Shown piece by piece: positions 16,754-23,941 of a DNA stretch of 28,019 bases. Below the pieces are notes generated by a model. That model did no database searches and was not told the origin of the DNA. It was given only the letters and a program-made list of their open reading frames with translations. Both the position numbers and the translations under genes were made by a program. Source of the stretch: Bacillota bacterium (lineage in GTDB: Bacteria; Bacillota; Clostridia; Clostridiales; Clostridiaceae); NCBI GenBank assembly GCA_030706015.1, contig JAUZPI010000057.1:1-28019 (forward strand), written 5' to 3'. Positions within the stretch are counted from its first letter, which is position 1. The number at the start of each line of letters is the position of its first letter.

Positions 16754-18697
16754 ATGGAAAATATAATATCCATTATAAAGAAGAATGCAATATTTATTGC
16801 ACTAATTATAATAGCCTTGATTCCGTATAATAAGGTGCTTCCAGAAGTTATAAATCCAGTAGTATTTATTATAATGTCGGCTTTATTTTTAAAATATTTA
16901 TTTAGTAAAGATCACAGAGCCATAGTAAGCTCCAAACAATTTAAAGTTATGGCTATAGTAATGATAACACTTATACTACTTGGTTTTATAAGTGTATTTT
17001 TATCAAGAGATAAGGTACTGAGTTTTCTGAATGGATTTTATTTCTTATCAGGAATAATTGTGTTTTTAGTAGTTAAGTTTTTAAAAAAACAAGAAGTAGA
17101 TAAGAGTATTAGAGCTTTGTTTTATGGCGGGGTGATGTGTTCTATTGCGTCCATTGTAAAGTATTTATTTAATTCTGATATAAGATTAGATGGATTACTT
17201 AATTACGCCAACGCATCTGCATTGCTTTTCGCTGTATGCATAGTTATATTTTATTTTGAAATTTATAAAGAATATAATAGTTATCTAAACCGTTTTGGAG
17301 TATTGATGCTTACAATTGCACTATTTTTAACTCAGTCTAGAGGCGGGGTAATAGTATATCTTATAGCATTGCTGTTTGGAATATGGTTATTATGCAGCAA
17401 GAGAAGAAACTTGATTATAGATATATTAATATTTAATATTAGTGCCTTGATTCTTGGTTATTTACTATTAACTAGACAATACTTATTCTTATTTTTGCTT
17501 TGCCCTATTGCTATTTTTGCAGTGTTTTTTAAGAATGAGAAATATCATATAAAGAAGGGTGTATTTATAGCGATAGCTGTAAGTATAGCAGCTGCCATAG
17601 GTGTGTTAGTTAAAGTAAGCTTCGGTAGATTGACGAATATAGGCATAGGCACAGCACAGCTTCAAGAAAGGTTTGTTTTTTATGAAGATGCATTAAAACT
17701 TATCAGGAATAATCTGATGGGTATTGGAGCTGGTACCTATGAAAGCAGGCAGTTTATTTACCAGTCAGCCAGCTATGGTATTAGATATATTCACAATGGA
17801 TTTTTACAGCTTGCTGTGGATTTTGGAGTAGAGTTTTTAGCAGCTTGTATTATTTTTATTGTATATTGTATTGTGCAGGCATATAGGAACAAAAGACTAA
17901 GAAGCATATATTTTCTCATTACTGTAATGATACTAACACACTCCATGTTGGATTTTACAATGAGCTTTGTATATATGAATATAATATTGTTTATGTGTTT
18001 AAGTATATTTACCACAGCCAACCTTGAGGAAGAAGAAAAGGTATCTAAGTTAGAAAAAAAGACACGTAGAAATGCATTGAAGGATAGCAGTAAGTTAGAT
18101 ATAGATAATGATAACAGATTAACAGGGGTTTCCTCTTCTGTAAGATTGGCATGCACAGTAATAATGGCAGTGATATTGATTATAGTTATTGTATTTATTC
18201 CAAGCCAGGTAATATATAATGCTGCAGTTAATTGTGCTGATAAGGATGATACTAAATCAGCATATAATATACTTAAATTGTGTGAAGTATTTCCATATGA
18301 GCCTTCAAGATACTATGAAAAGCTGGCAGTATGGAGCTTTAAAAACTACCAGGATACAAAGGATTCTAAGTACCTAAATGTAACAAAGGTCAATATACAA
18401 AAGTGCCTGGATATGAGAAAGGATGACCCTAGGATTTATGAGACAGCAGGACAGATAGATTTAATCCTAAAAGAATTCAATAGCGCTGAGCAGAATTTTA
18501 AAAAGGTGAAAGAATTGCGAAGATTTGATATTAATAGTTATTCACTATTATTACAATGCTATGAGAATATGTATGAAAACAAGCAGATATCCGCTGATCA
18601 ATATAAGACTATTAGCACTAAGCTTAGTATGGAAATTAAACAGGTTTCCAAGGAACTAAATCCTAAAGGAAAATATATGACTAGCCAATTAAAGTAA
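16754..18697 (+). CDS. O-antigen ligase/polymerase-family membrane protein with C-terminal TPR-like region
   Basis: 647 residues. About 11-12 hydrophobic helices in residues 12-420, a further helix at about 465-485, then a helical soluble tail (about 490-645) with repeat-like pairs (SAYNILKLCEVFPYEP; AEQNFKKVKELRR). Signature Wzy_C elements are TQSRGG (193-198), a large loop with GIGAGTYESR, and HNGFLQLAVDFG (from His347). The family transfers or polymerises lipid-linked glycans outside the membrane; in a Gram-positive the product may be a surface polysaccharide or a glycan put on proteins. It lies 55 bases after the subtilase gene on the same strand, so co-transcription is possible unless the palindrome between stops it. 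Ribosome site GAGGTGAT. Substrate unknown. Confidence 0.9.
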   Translation: MENIISIIKKNAIFIALIIIALIPYNKVLPEVINPVVFIIMSALFLKYLFSKDHRAIVSSKQFKVMAIVMITLILLGFISVFLSRDKVLSFLNGFYFLSGIIVFLVVKFLKKQEVDKSIRALFYGGVMCSIASIVKYLFNSDIRLDGLLNYANASALLFAVCIVIFYFEIYKEYNSYLNRFGVLMLTIALFLTQSRGGVIVYLIALLFGIWLLCSKRRNLIIDILIFNISALILGYLLLTRQYLFLFLLCPIAIFAVFFKNEKYHIKKGVFIAIAVSIAAAIGVLVKVSFGRLTNIGIGTAQLQERFVFYEDALKLIRNNLMGIGAGTYESRQFIYQSASYGIRYIHNGFLQLAVDFGVEFLAACIIFIVYCIVQAYRNKRLRSIYFLITVMILTHSMLDFTMSFVYMNIILFMCLSIFTTANLEEEEKVSKLEKKTRRNALKDSSKLDIDNDNRLTGVSSSVRLACTVIMAVILIIVIVFIPSQVIYNAAVNCADKDDTKSAYNILKLCEVFPYEPSRYYEKLAVWSFKNYQDTKDSKYLNVTKVNIQKCLDMRKDDPRIYETAGQIDLILKEFNSAEQNFKKVKELRRFDINSYSLLLQCYENMYENKQISADQYKTISTKLSMEIKQVSKELNPKGKYMTSQLK

Positions 18698-18761
18698 AAA
18701 ATGCAGTATGATGCCATTATCCTTTATTGTAAAGAGTAATAGCAGATATACTGCATTTTTT
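18696..18761. terminator. Bidirectional terminator between convergent genes
   Basis: AAAAAATGCAGTAT (18696-18709) pairs with ATACTGCATTTTTT (18748-18761), closing a 38-base region that itself has an imperfect ATTA...TAAT stem. It serves the O-antigen-ligase-family gene and, on the other strand, psd, whose stop codon overlaps its edge. Confidence 0.85.
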
Positions 18762-19648
18762 TATATTCTTGAACCGATTTTTTCCCCCATAAGGACTTTG
18801 GTTTCAATTCCTAGCTGGGTTTGGGATATTATATCATCATCAATTTTTATTTTATCTTTTTCAACAAAAATAATCACAGTAGAGCCGCCAAATTTGAAAT
18901 AACCTTTCTCATCGCCCTTGTTTAATCTCTCTCCAGGCTTATAGGTTTGTATAATGGATCCGACGCAGGTTGCACCTACCTCTACATAGAGTATATCGCC
19001 AAAATTGTCTGAACTAAAAATGCTCCATTCACGTTTATTTTCACAATAAAGATTTTTAACCTTACTTAGAGCAGCTGGATTTACGGAATAATAATTGCCT
19101 TGAATTTTAAAAGCAGGGCTGCAAGTACCGCTGTCAATGAAGTGGAACCTATGATAGTCAGTAGGACATAACCTAAGTACCATGCAGATGCCATCTTTAT
19201 ATTTTTCAGCTGTATCAGAATCTTGAACTAAGTCATAAAGACTATATGTAAAACCCTTAACTTGAATTAGGTTGTTTAAAGCTATGTTTGTGTAAGCTAA
19301 AAGCCTTCCATCACCAGGTGAAATAAAATCACCGGATTCTTTTGAAATAGGTCTAGCATCATGCACTAATTTCCTTGAGAAAAAGTCATTAAAAGAGCCA
19401 AAATCATTAGACTTCTTTTCATTAATGGACATATCTATATTAAATTCTGAGGCGAATTTTGATATCTTTTTGCTGCTAAAGTTTCTATCGCAGTACCAAC
19501 CATAGGCTTTTGAGAAAAAGCTTTTCTTAATAAAAGCCTCAAGAAGACTCATGCCTACTGGAGAGGAGTAAGTCCAATTTAAGTAACGTTCACCGGCCAC
19601 CTGTTCTACCTCATAGTCCTTTGTAACCCTATTATAAATTTTTATCAT
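18761..19648 (-). CDS. psd: Phosphatidylserine decarboxylase proenzyme
   Basis: 295 residues. It converts phosphatidylserine to phosphatidylethanolamine at the membrane. Visible are the N-terminal clostridial-type block (YLNWTYSSPVGMSLLE), SFNDFFSRKL, PGDG with Asp113, CPTDYHRFHF with His166/His169, GATCVGSIIQTY, and the self-cleavage site FGGST, where Ser256 would become the pyruvoyl group. The usual LGST is GGST here. The motif is complete, so the enzyme should mature. The frame reaches back to GTG 19663, but the GTGAGGT there is a good ribosome site for ATG 19648. It is transcribed from a consensus promoter and is divergent from the TetR gene. No phosphatidylserine synthase lies in the window. 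Confidence 0.95.
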   Translation of the reverse strand: MIKIYNRVTKDYEVEQVAGERYLNWTYSSPVGMSLLEAFIKKSFFSKAYGWYCDRNFSSKKISKFASEFNIDMSINEKKSNDFGSFNDFFSRKLVHDARPISKESGDFISPGDGRLLAYTNIALNNLIQVKGFTYSLYDLVQDSDTAEKYKDGICMVLRLCPTDYHRFHFIDSGTCSPAFKIQGNYYSVNPAALSKVKNLYCENKREWSIFSSDNFGDILYVEVGATCVGSIIQTYKPGERLNKGDEKGYFKFGGSTVIIFVEKDKIKIDDDIISQTQLGIETKVLMGEKIGSRI

Positions 19649-19687
19649 TATTATATACCTCACAATCAGAGAATAAGACTATTATAA

Positions 19688-19716
19688 ATTATAAGCTTCA
19701 ATAAATATGATGTCAA
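19688..19716 (-). promoter_or_regulatory. Consensus sigma-A promoter of psd
   Basis: On the minus strand TTGACA (19711-19716), a 17-base spacer, and TATAAT (19688-19693): a perfect match to consensus. The start codon is 39 bases downstream of the -10 box. Confidence 0.85.
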
Positions 19717-19778
19717 AGAAGAAAAAGGTAAATACATAAAAAAATAGCTAGTAATATCTGATAATTTGAAAAAAGATA

Positions 19779-19806
19779 TTGTATAATAATTATAAAGTAG
19801 TATAAT
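19779..19806 (+). promoter_or_regulatory. Sigma-A promoter of the TetR gene
   Basis: TTGTAT (19779-19784), a 16-base spacer, TATAAT (19801-19806). The predicted start of transcription (about 19813) lies just before the palindromic operator. Confidence 0.7.
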
Positions 19807-19816
19807 AGTGATATAT

Positions 19817-19838
19817 TTGTACTGACTGGTCAATACAA
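19817..19838. promoter_or_regulatory. Palindromic TetR-type operator
   Basis: The 22-base site has arms TTGTAcTGAC and GTCAaTACAA around a TG centre; 18 of 22 positions obey the dyad. TGAC...GTCA cores are usual for TetR-family sites. Position just downstream of the -10 box fits autorepression by roadblock or promoter occlusion. A weaker TGAC-n6-GTCA pair occurs about 55 bases further on (near 19880-19893). Confidence 0.65.
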
Positions 19839-19922
19839 AAGCTTATTAAAAGCTGTGATGATTGGTATAATTGTCTAGTGACATAGTCGTCAGATAAATT
19901 TGAGGGTGTGTGGAGTGGTGAT

Positions 19923-20489
19923 ATGAATAAAACCAAAAAAACAATATTTGATTCAGCTATGAAGGTATTTTCTCAAAGAGGTTATACTGGCGCCACTATG
20001 GATGAAATAGCAGTTACTGCGGGTGTTGCAAAAGGCACTTTATATTATCATTTTAAAAGTAAAGAAGAAATCTTTAAATATATCATAACTGAAGGAATGA
20101 ATCTAATTAAGGAACAAGTAGAAATTGCTAATAGTGAAGTAGAGGACCCTATTGAAAAGCTTAGAGGTATTTGCAGAGTTCAATTAAGCGTTTTACACCA
20201 AAACAAGGATTTTTTTAAAGTTGTTATGAGTCAGCTGTGGGGACAGGAGCTAAGACAGCTTCAATTAAGAGATGTTATTAGAGCCTATATTCAAGGTATC
20301 GAAAAATACTTAGGAGAGGCAATGAACGCTGGAGTTATTAAAAAAGGTGAAACTTCATTTATGGCATATACTTTCTTTGGAACATTGTGTTCAGCGGCTG
20401 TTTATGAACTTATGAATGAAGAGAAAAAAGATATCGAATCAATTATTGATAATTTAATGAGGTACATTTTAAATGGTATAATAGGTTAA
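19923..20489 (+). CDS. TetR/AcrR-family transcriptional regulator
   Basis: 188 residues. The N-terminal domain has the family helix-turn-helix: IFDSAMKVFSQRGYTGATMDEIA, then AGVAKGTLYYHFKSKEEIF (residues about 33-51). The C-terminal about 130 residues are helical and form the ligand/dimer domain. The frame extends to GTG 19908, but GGAG at 19912-19915 fits ATG 19923. Because no transporter or enzyme follows it on the strand, the likely targets are its own promoter and possibly the divergent psd or a distant operon. The ligand cannot be inferred. Confidence 0.92.
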   Translation: MNKTKKTIFDSAMKVFSQRGYTGATMDEIAVTAGVAKGTLYYHFKSKEEIFKYIITEGMNLIKEQVEIANSEVEDPIEKLRGICRVQLSVLHQNKDFFKVVMSQLWGQELRQLQLRDVIRAYIQGIEKYLGEAMNAGVIKKGETSFMAYTFFGTLCSAAVYELMNEEKKDIESIIDNLMRYILNGIIG

Positions 20490-20490
20490 G

Positions 20491-20516
20491 GTCATTATCT
20501 TTAGATAATGGCTTTT
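20491..20516 (+). terminator. Intrinsic terminator after the TetR gene
   Basis: GTCATTATCT (20491-20500) pairs with AGATAATGGC (20503-20512) around a two-base loop, followed by TTTTCTTA. Confidence 0.75.
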
Positions 20517-20587
20517 CTTATATAGAAAGGAGTTTTAGATAGGGAGAGTAGCATAAATTATTTCAGGTATAAGATAATATAGGGTCT

Positions 20588-20632
20588 AAGGTTGTCAAGA
20601 ATGAAAGGCCTCGTCTGAGACGAGGAGAGAGG
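20588..20632 (+). repeat. Orphan copy of the array hairpin at a gene's ribosome site
   Basis: AAGGTTGTCAAGAATGAAAG is followed by hairpin CCTCGTC-TGA-GACGAGG (20609-20625) and GAGAGAGGTGTGCG. This resembles the conserved right half of the downstream array units (AGGTTAATGAATGAAAG, 7-bp stem with TGA loop, AGAG, then a GTGTGCG element). The 3' flank of the hairpin supplies the purine-rich ribosome site for the gene starting at 20640. Confidence 0.75.
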
Positions 20633-20639
20633 TGTGCGT

Positions 20640-21038
20640 ATGAATCCAGTATTAAAGAAGATAAAATATACAGAGCAAAATCCGGTGTTAATATTAAATG
20701 CACCAGAGGAATATCAGGATGTTTTAAAAGATATTAATTCAGAAATTCATACTGAGATAAAGGGTACATATAAATTTATCCAGGTGTTTGTAAAAAGCAT
20801 GGATGAAGTAAAGAGTGTAATTGAAGATGTAACAAGTGCCTTAGATGGTGACGGATATTTATGGATATGCTACCCTAAGGGAACTTCAAAGAAATATAAA
20901 AGTGATTGCAAAAGAGACGTGTTAGTAGATGCAATATCACCTTATAATTTCCTAGGGGTTACTCTTGTAGCTATCGATAATGACTGGTCTGCTATGAGAT
21001 TTAGAGATGTGAAATATATAAAGTCTTTGAATAAATAG
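20640..21038 (+). CDS. Conserved hypothetical protein (DUF3052-like)
   Basis: 132 residues, soluble, no signal peptide. Recognisable pattern: NPVLILNAPEEY near the start, YKFIQVFVKSMDEV, then DGDGYLWICYPKGTSKKYKSD, and finally VAIDNDWSAMRFRDVKYIK. This block order (PVLILN-APxEY, LWxCYPKGTSKKYKSD, AIDxDWSAxRFR) is that of a widespread small family of unknown function resembling DUF3052; I name it from memory. Start ATG 20640 is preferred over GTG 20634 because the GAGAGG element ends seven bases before it. The gene is bracketed by copies of the hairpin repeat on both sides, which is unusual. Confidence 0.8.
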   Translation: MNPVLKKIKYTEQNPVLILNAPEEYQDVLKDINSEIHTEIKGTYKFIQVFVKSMDEVKSVIEDVTSALDGDGYLWICYPKGTSKKYKSDCKRDVLVDAISPYNFLGVTLVAIDNDWSAMRFRDVKYIKSLNK

Positions 21039-21060
21039 TGGTGAAGTAAGGCTGTAACTT

Positions 21061-21160
21061 GTGTGTGTGAACGCATCGTAAAAACTATGAGGTTATAGGC
21101 AATGATAACCCCATAGCGGTTAATGAATGAAAGCCCCGTCTGAGACGGGGAGAGAATATT
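21061..21160 (+). repeat. Array unit 1
   Basis: Hairpin A CTATGAGGTTAT (21085-21096) with ATAACCCCATAG (21105-21116), one A-C mismatch. Hairpin B CCCCGTC-TGA-GACGGGG at 21134-21150. Confidence 0.85.
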
Positions 21161-21260
21161 TGTGTGTGAGCGCATTTGAAATAGCTATGAGGTTGAAGAT
21201 AATAAAAACCCCATAGCGGTCAATGAATGAAAGCCTCATCTGAGATGAGGAGAGAATATT
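21161..21260 (+). repeat. Array unit 2
   Basis: Hairpin A GCTATGAGGTT (21184-21194) with AACCCCATAGC (21207-21217). Hairpin B CCTCATC-TGA-GATGAGG at 21234-21250. Confidence 0.85.
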
Positions 21261-21359
21261 TGTGTGCGAGCGCATCGTAAAAACTATGAGGTTATACGCG
21301 ATAATAACCCCATAGCGGTCAATGAATGGACGCTCGATCTGAGATCGAGAGGGATGACT
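21261..21359 (+). repeat. Array unit 3
   Basis: Hairpin A CTATGAGGTTAT (21284-21295) with ATAACCCCATAG (21304-21315). Hairpin B CTCGATC-TGA-GATCGAG at 21333-21349. Confidence 0.85.
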
Positions 21360-21458
21360 TGATTATGAGCGCAACACATTGAGCATATTGTAGCAGGGAG
21401 AAAAAGCCCCACATAGGTTAATGAATGAAAGCCCCGTCTGAGACGGGGAGGGCTAATT
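21360..21458 (+). repeat. Array unit 4 (diverged subtype)
   Basis: Lacks the CTATGAGG/CCCCATAG hairpin; instead has AGCAGGGAGAAAAAGCCCCA, shared with unit 5. Hairpin B CCCCGTC-TGA-GACGGGG at 21432-21448 is identical to that of unit 1. Confidence 0.85.
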
Positions 21459-21560
21459 TGTGTGCGAGCGCATTATAAAACAATCGTTTAAGCAGGAGAA
21501 AAAAGCCCCACATAGGTTAATGAATGAACGCTCGAGCTGAGCTCGAGAGGGTTAATTTGA
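21459..21560 (+). repeat. Array unit 5 (diverged subtype)
   Basis: Same central segment type as unit 4. Hairpin B CTCGAGC-TGA-GCTCGAG at 21531-21547. Its end runs into TTTGATTA, resembling the unit 3/4 junction, so the kinase stop codon lies at the unit border. Confidence 0.85.
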
Positions 21561-23162
21561 TTACATCATTCCTGATTTCATTATGGAGATTAGGAGCCAG
21601 AGGCCCATGATGCCGGCTACGATGAAGCCTGGTATTCCTATTAAAGATATATCGTATATTTTTGGTCCTACGTTGGAACGAATGATTAGGGATGAACCAA
21701 TTATTATTGATGAAGTTATAATAGCAAAGATAGCTCTATTAACCATCTTATTAAGTTCGTTTATAGGCCTATCAATGTTTGTATGCTTCATTTGAAGCTT
21801 TAAGCGTCCGCTGGTTATGGTATCTGTAAGTTCTAAAAGCTTAGAGGGTAGTTTGAAGCTATCTTTTATGAAAACATAAGATCGCAGCAGAGCTTCCTCA
21901 AATTTTAGATCTTTGAGTATGGAAGACTTGCCGCTGGATCTAACATAGGGGATGGCTACATCAATTATTTTTAATTCTGGTGCAATATTAGCCACTACCC
22001 CTTCAATTATTACCATGCCTCTCATCAAGAGGGTTAAATCCTTAGGTACTCTAAGGTTGTTTCTTTTAGCACAATCAAACACTTCTTGAAGAGCTAAAGA
22101 TACTTTTATGTTTTCAAGGGATGTAGATAAATAGCTGTTTAGTAAATATTCTATATCTTCGTATAGCTGATTTCTATTTATGTAACCTTTCTTTATTCCT
22201 ATGGCCATAATTGCTGAAGATACTTTGTTTATATCCTGATAGCCGATACCTATTAGCATATCAAAAAGAGCGGATTTCGTTCCCTTACTAATGCAGCCCA
22301 TTATGCCGAAGTCTATATAGCATATCTTATTATCTCTTATTAATAAGTTTCCTGGATGGGGGTCTCCGTGAAAAAAGCCGTCATCCAGCACTTGTTTAAA
22401 ATAAGAAAGGGCAAGCTTCTTTGCTATATCCTCTAAGTCATAACCTTCCGCTTTCAGTTTGCTGCTGTCATTAATCTTAATGCCATCTATGTATTCCATA
22501 GTAATAACCCTAGAAGTACAGAGATGAGGTACGATAAATGGTGTATATATAAATGCCACATCTTTATTTAAGTCTTTAAATTTTATAATATTTTTGGCTT
22601 CATTGGTGAAGTCTAATTCTAATTTTGTAGCCTCCATTAATTCATTTAAGGCCTCTTTTGGGTCAATTAGAGCGTCGTTAAATTTAGCACTTGTTAAGTT
22701 GGCTATCTTATATAAAATGGACAGATCAAGACTCATTTTTTCATAAATATCAGGTCTTTGTATCTTTACAATAACATGCCTTCCATCTCTAAGGATGGCT
22801 CTATGAACCTGTGAAATAGACGCACAGGCGATAGGCTCTTTATCGAAATATAAAAAATCATCCTCTAAGGATTCGTGAATTTCATCATGGAACACCCTGC
22901 TGATATCTTCAAGTCTTTCGGCTGGAACTCTATCCTGAAGCTTTGAAAGTTCATTTATATAATCCACTGGAAGTAAATCTGGTCTTGTACTCAAAATTTG
23001 GCCGATCTTAATAAAGGTTGGTCCTAGTTCCTCAATGGCTTTTCTTAAGTTTGCAGGAGATCTATGATCTTTATTCAATTTTGAGTCTACAATAAATCCA
23101 AAACCATAATAGGCAAGTACCTTAACTATTTCTCTAAATCTTTGAACAGGGTTCCGTTTCAT
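21561..23162 (-). CDS. ABC1/UbiB (AarF) atypical kinase-family membrane protein
   Basis: 533 residues. Family hallmarks: KxGQ motif in TFIKIGQILSTRPDLLP, the Ala-rich nucleotide loop in altered form (PIACASISQVH), ATP-contact lysine in VIVKIQRP, catalytic FFHGDPHPGN, and metal-binding YIDFG. Two hydrophobic helices end the protein (about 480-500 and 510-528), anchoring it to the membrane. In bacteria with ubiquinone the family supports quinone synthesis; clostridia make none, so here a lipid- or membrane-linked ATPase role is more likely, but not shown. Start ATG 23162 is preferred over TTG 23180 because AAGAGGT lies in between. It is downstream of the phasin-like gene on the same strand, with a hairpin in the 74-base gap. 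Confidence 0.92.
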   Translation of the reverse strand: MKRNPVQRFREIVKVLAYYGFGFIVDSKLNKDHRSPANLRKAIEELGPTFIKIGQILSTRPDLLPVDYINELSKLQDRVPAERLEDISRVFHDEIHESLEDDFLYFDKEPIACASISQVHRAILRDGRHVIVKIQRPDIYEKMSLDLSILYKIANLTSAKFNDALIDPKEALNELMEATKLELDFTNEAKNIIKFKDLNKDVAFIYTPFIVPHLCTSRVITMEYIDGIKINDSSKLKAEGYDLEDIAKKLALSYFKQVLDDGFFHGDPHPGNLLIRDNKICYIDFGIMGCISKGTKSALFDMLIGIGYQDINKVSSAIMAIGIKKGYINRNQLYEDIEYLLNSYLSTSLENIKVSLALQEVFDCAKRNNLRVPKDLTLLMRGMVIIEGVVANIAPELKIIDVAIPYVRSSGKSSILKDLKFEEALLRSYVFIKDSFKLPSKLLELTDTITSGRLKLQMKHTNIDRPINELNKMVNRAIFAIITSSIIIGSSLIIRSNVGPKIYDISLIGIPGFIVAGIMGLWLLISIMKSGMM

Positions 23163-23205
23163 GCTATTACCTCTTTCCAATGTTAGCGCTACATCTTTTA
23201 AAACT

Positions 23206-23234
23206 TAAAGCCCTAACTAAACGTTGGGGCTTTA
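23206..23234 (-). terminator. Hairpin between phasin-like and ABC1 genes
   Basis: On the minus strand TAAAGCCCCAAC (23223-23234) pairs with most of GTTAGGGCTTTA (23206-23216 side), followed by AGTTTTAAAAG. It may end the phasin-like transcript or partly attenuate the downstream kinase gene, which has no other clear promoter. Confidence 0.65.
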
Positions 23235-23236
23235 GG

Positions 23237-23530
23237 CTATTTTAAACTTTCTTCTAATTTAGTTAATCTCTCATTTATACTTGCTAAGTCCTCTTTGGTG
23301 ACAAAGTTCATTTGGTTTAGTGCAGCTACTAAGTCTTCCTTTGTAAGTGGCTTTATGCTTTGTGCTTTTTCCTGCATATTTCTTTTTAATTCCTGAGACA
23401 ATTCTTTTCCTTCATCCATGGTAAGTTTACCCTTCTCAACCATGTCATCAAGAACCTTCGTAGCCTTTTCATAAGTATAGGCCGCAGAACCTAAGCCAGC
23501 AAGTATAACCTTTTTTAATTCATCTATCAT
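23237..23530 (-). CDS. Phasin-like small helical protein
   Basis: 97 residues. Begins MIDELKKVILAGLGSAAYTYEKA, continues with DDMVEKGKLTMDEGKELSQEL, and ends in a coiled-coil stretch KEDLASINERLTKLEESLK. This matches the polyhydroxyalkanoate-synthesis-regulator phasin-like family that many Clostridia carry although they lack PHA granules. Its first helix may sit on a membrane or lipid surface. TTGGAGGTTTT precedes ATG 23530; the longer frame to 23563 has no ribosome site. In this order (phasin-like, then ABC1 kinase) the two probably act together at the membrane. Confidence 0.8.
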   Translation of the reverse strand: MIDELKKVILAGLGSAAYTYEKATKVLDDMVEKGKLTMDEGKELSQELKRNMQEKAQSIKPLTKEDLVAALNQMNFVTKEDLASINERLTKLEESLK

Positions 23531-23569
23531 AGTAAAACCTCCAATGGTAAATATTTGTTCCATGTAGCA

Positions 23570-23598
23570 ATCATACCAAAATATTACTTACATGTAAA
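23570..23598 (-). promoter_or_regulatory. Sigma-A promoter of the phasin-like gene
   Basis: Minus strand TTTACA (23593-23598), a 17-base spacer, TATGAT (23570-23575), 39 bases upstream of the start codon. The rest of the intergenic stretch to 23811 shows no further feature. Confidence 0.65.
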
Positions 23599-23811
23599 TT
23601 CGTAAATGGTAGATATATTACGAACTTTCTGAAATTTTGCTTTGTATTCTAGGATTTAATCCGTATAAGTACATTATCTTATTTTAAACACTAAAATATT
23701 CATCGTAAGAATAGAAAAAATAATTAGTAAGTGAAAGAAGAGTAAGTATTGGAAGAAAGGTTTGTTTGAATGATTATTATGGATAAAATAGGGTAAACTA
23801 TAAAGGCAGCA

Positions 23812-23840
23812 TTGACATTATAGACTCATTGTATTAAAAT
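23812..23840 (+). promoter_or_regulatory. Promoter of the tRNA-Arg gene
   Basis: TTGACA (23812-23817), a 17-base spacer, TAAAAT (23835-23840), 19 bases before the mature tRNA 5' end. Confidence 0.75.
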
Positions 23841-23859
23841 ATTTTATTGATGGAACTAT

Positions 23860-23936
23860 GCATCTGTAGCTCAGCAGGATAGAGCGACGGTTTCCTAAAC
23901 CGCAGGCCGGAGGTTCGAATCCTCTCAGGTGCACCA
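23860..23936 (+). tRNA. tRNA-Arg (anticodon CCT), CCA encoded
   Basis: A complete cloverleaf: acceptor GCATCTG pairs with CAGGTGC (one T-G wobble), D-arm GCTC...GAGC, anticodon stem CGGT/ACCG with loop TTCCTAA (CCT at the 34-36 position, reading AGG), T-arm GGAGG-TTCGAAT-CCTC, discriminator A and CCA at 23934-23936. A promoter and a terminator flank it, so it is a single-gene unit. tRNA-Arg(CCT) genes are frequent integration sites of mobile elements. Confidence 0.95.
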
Positions 23937-23941
23937 CGAGA

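Larger units (their letters stand above)
21053..21560 (+). repeat. Tandem array of five 99-100-bp units with covarying hairpins
   Basis: Five head-to-tail units fill the gap between the DUF3052-like gene and the convergent ABC1-kinase gene. Hairpin centres lie at about 21142, 21242, 21341, 21440 and 21539, so the period is 100, 99, 99 and 99. Shared blocks per unit are: GTGTGNGAGCGCAT at the left; in units 1-3 a hairpin from CTATGAGGTT and AACCCCATAG; then GGTTAATGAATGAAAG; a 7-bp stem with loop TGA; and AGAG or AGGG. The stems differ (CCCCGTC, CCTCATC, CTCGATC, CCCCGTC, CTCGAGC) but every one is perfectly paired. With the orphan copy, five of the seven pairs vary by compensated double changes. 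No long open frame runs through it. The right edge coincides with the stop codon of the kinase gene. Function unknown. Confidence 0.9.

Noticed and set aside
18708..18902. Plus-strand frame over the end of psd
   Set aside because: It begins inside the terminator hairpin and is antisense to the conserved psd C-terminus, with no ribosome site.
21053..21560. CRISPR array
   Set aside because: The conserved parts are longer and imperfect, the period is 100 bp, units resemble one another along most of their length rather than having unique spacers, and no cas gene is near.
21053..21560. Minus-strand frame at 20942-21175 and other short frames across the array
   Set aside because: They cross repeat units and the opposite strand of the DUF3052-like gene, have no ribosome site, and reflect the repeat sequence rather than a gene.
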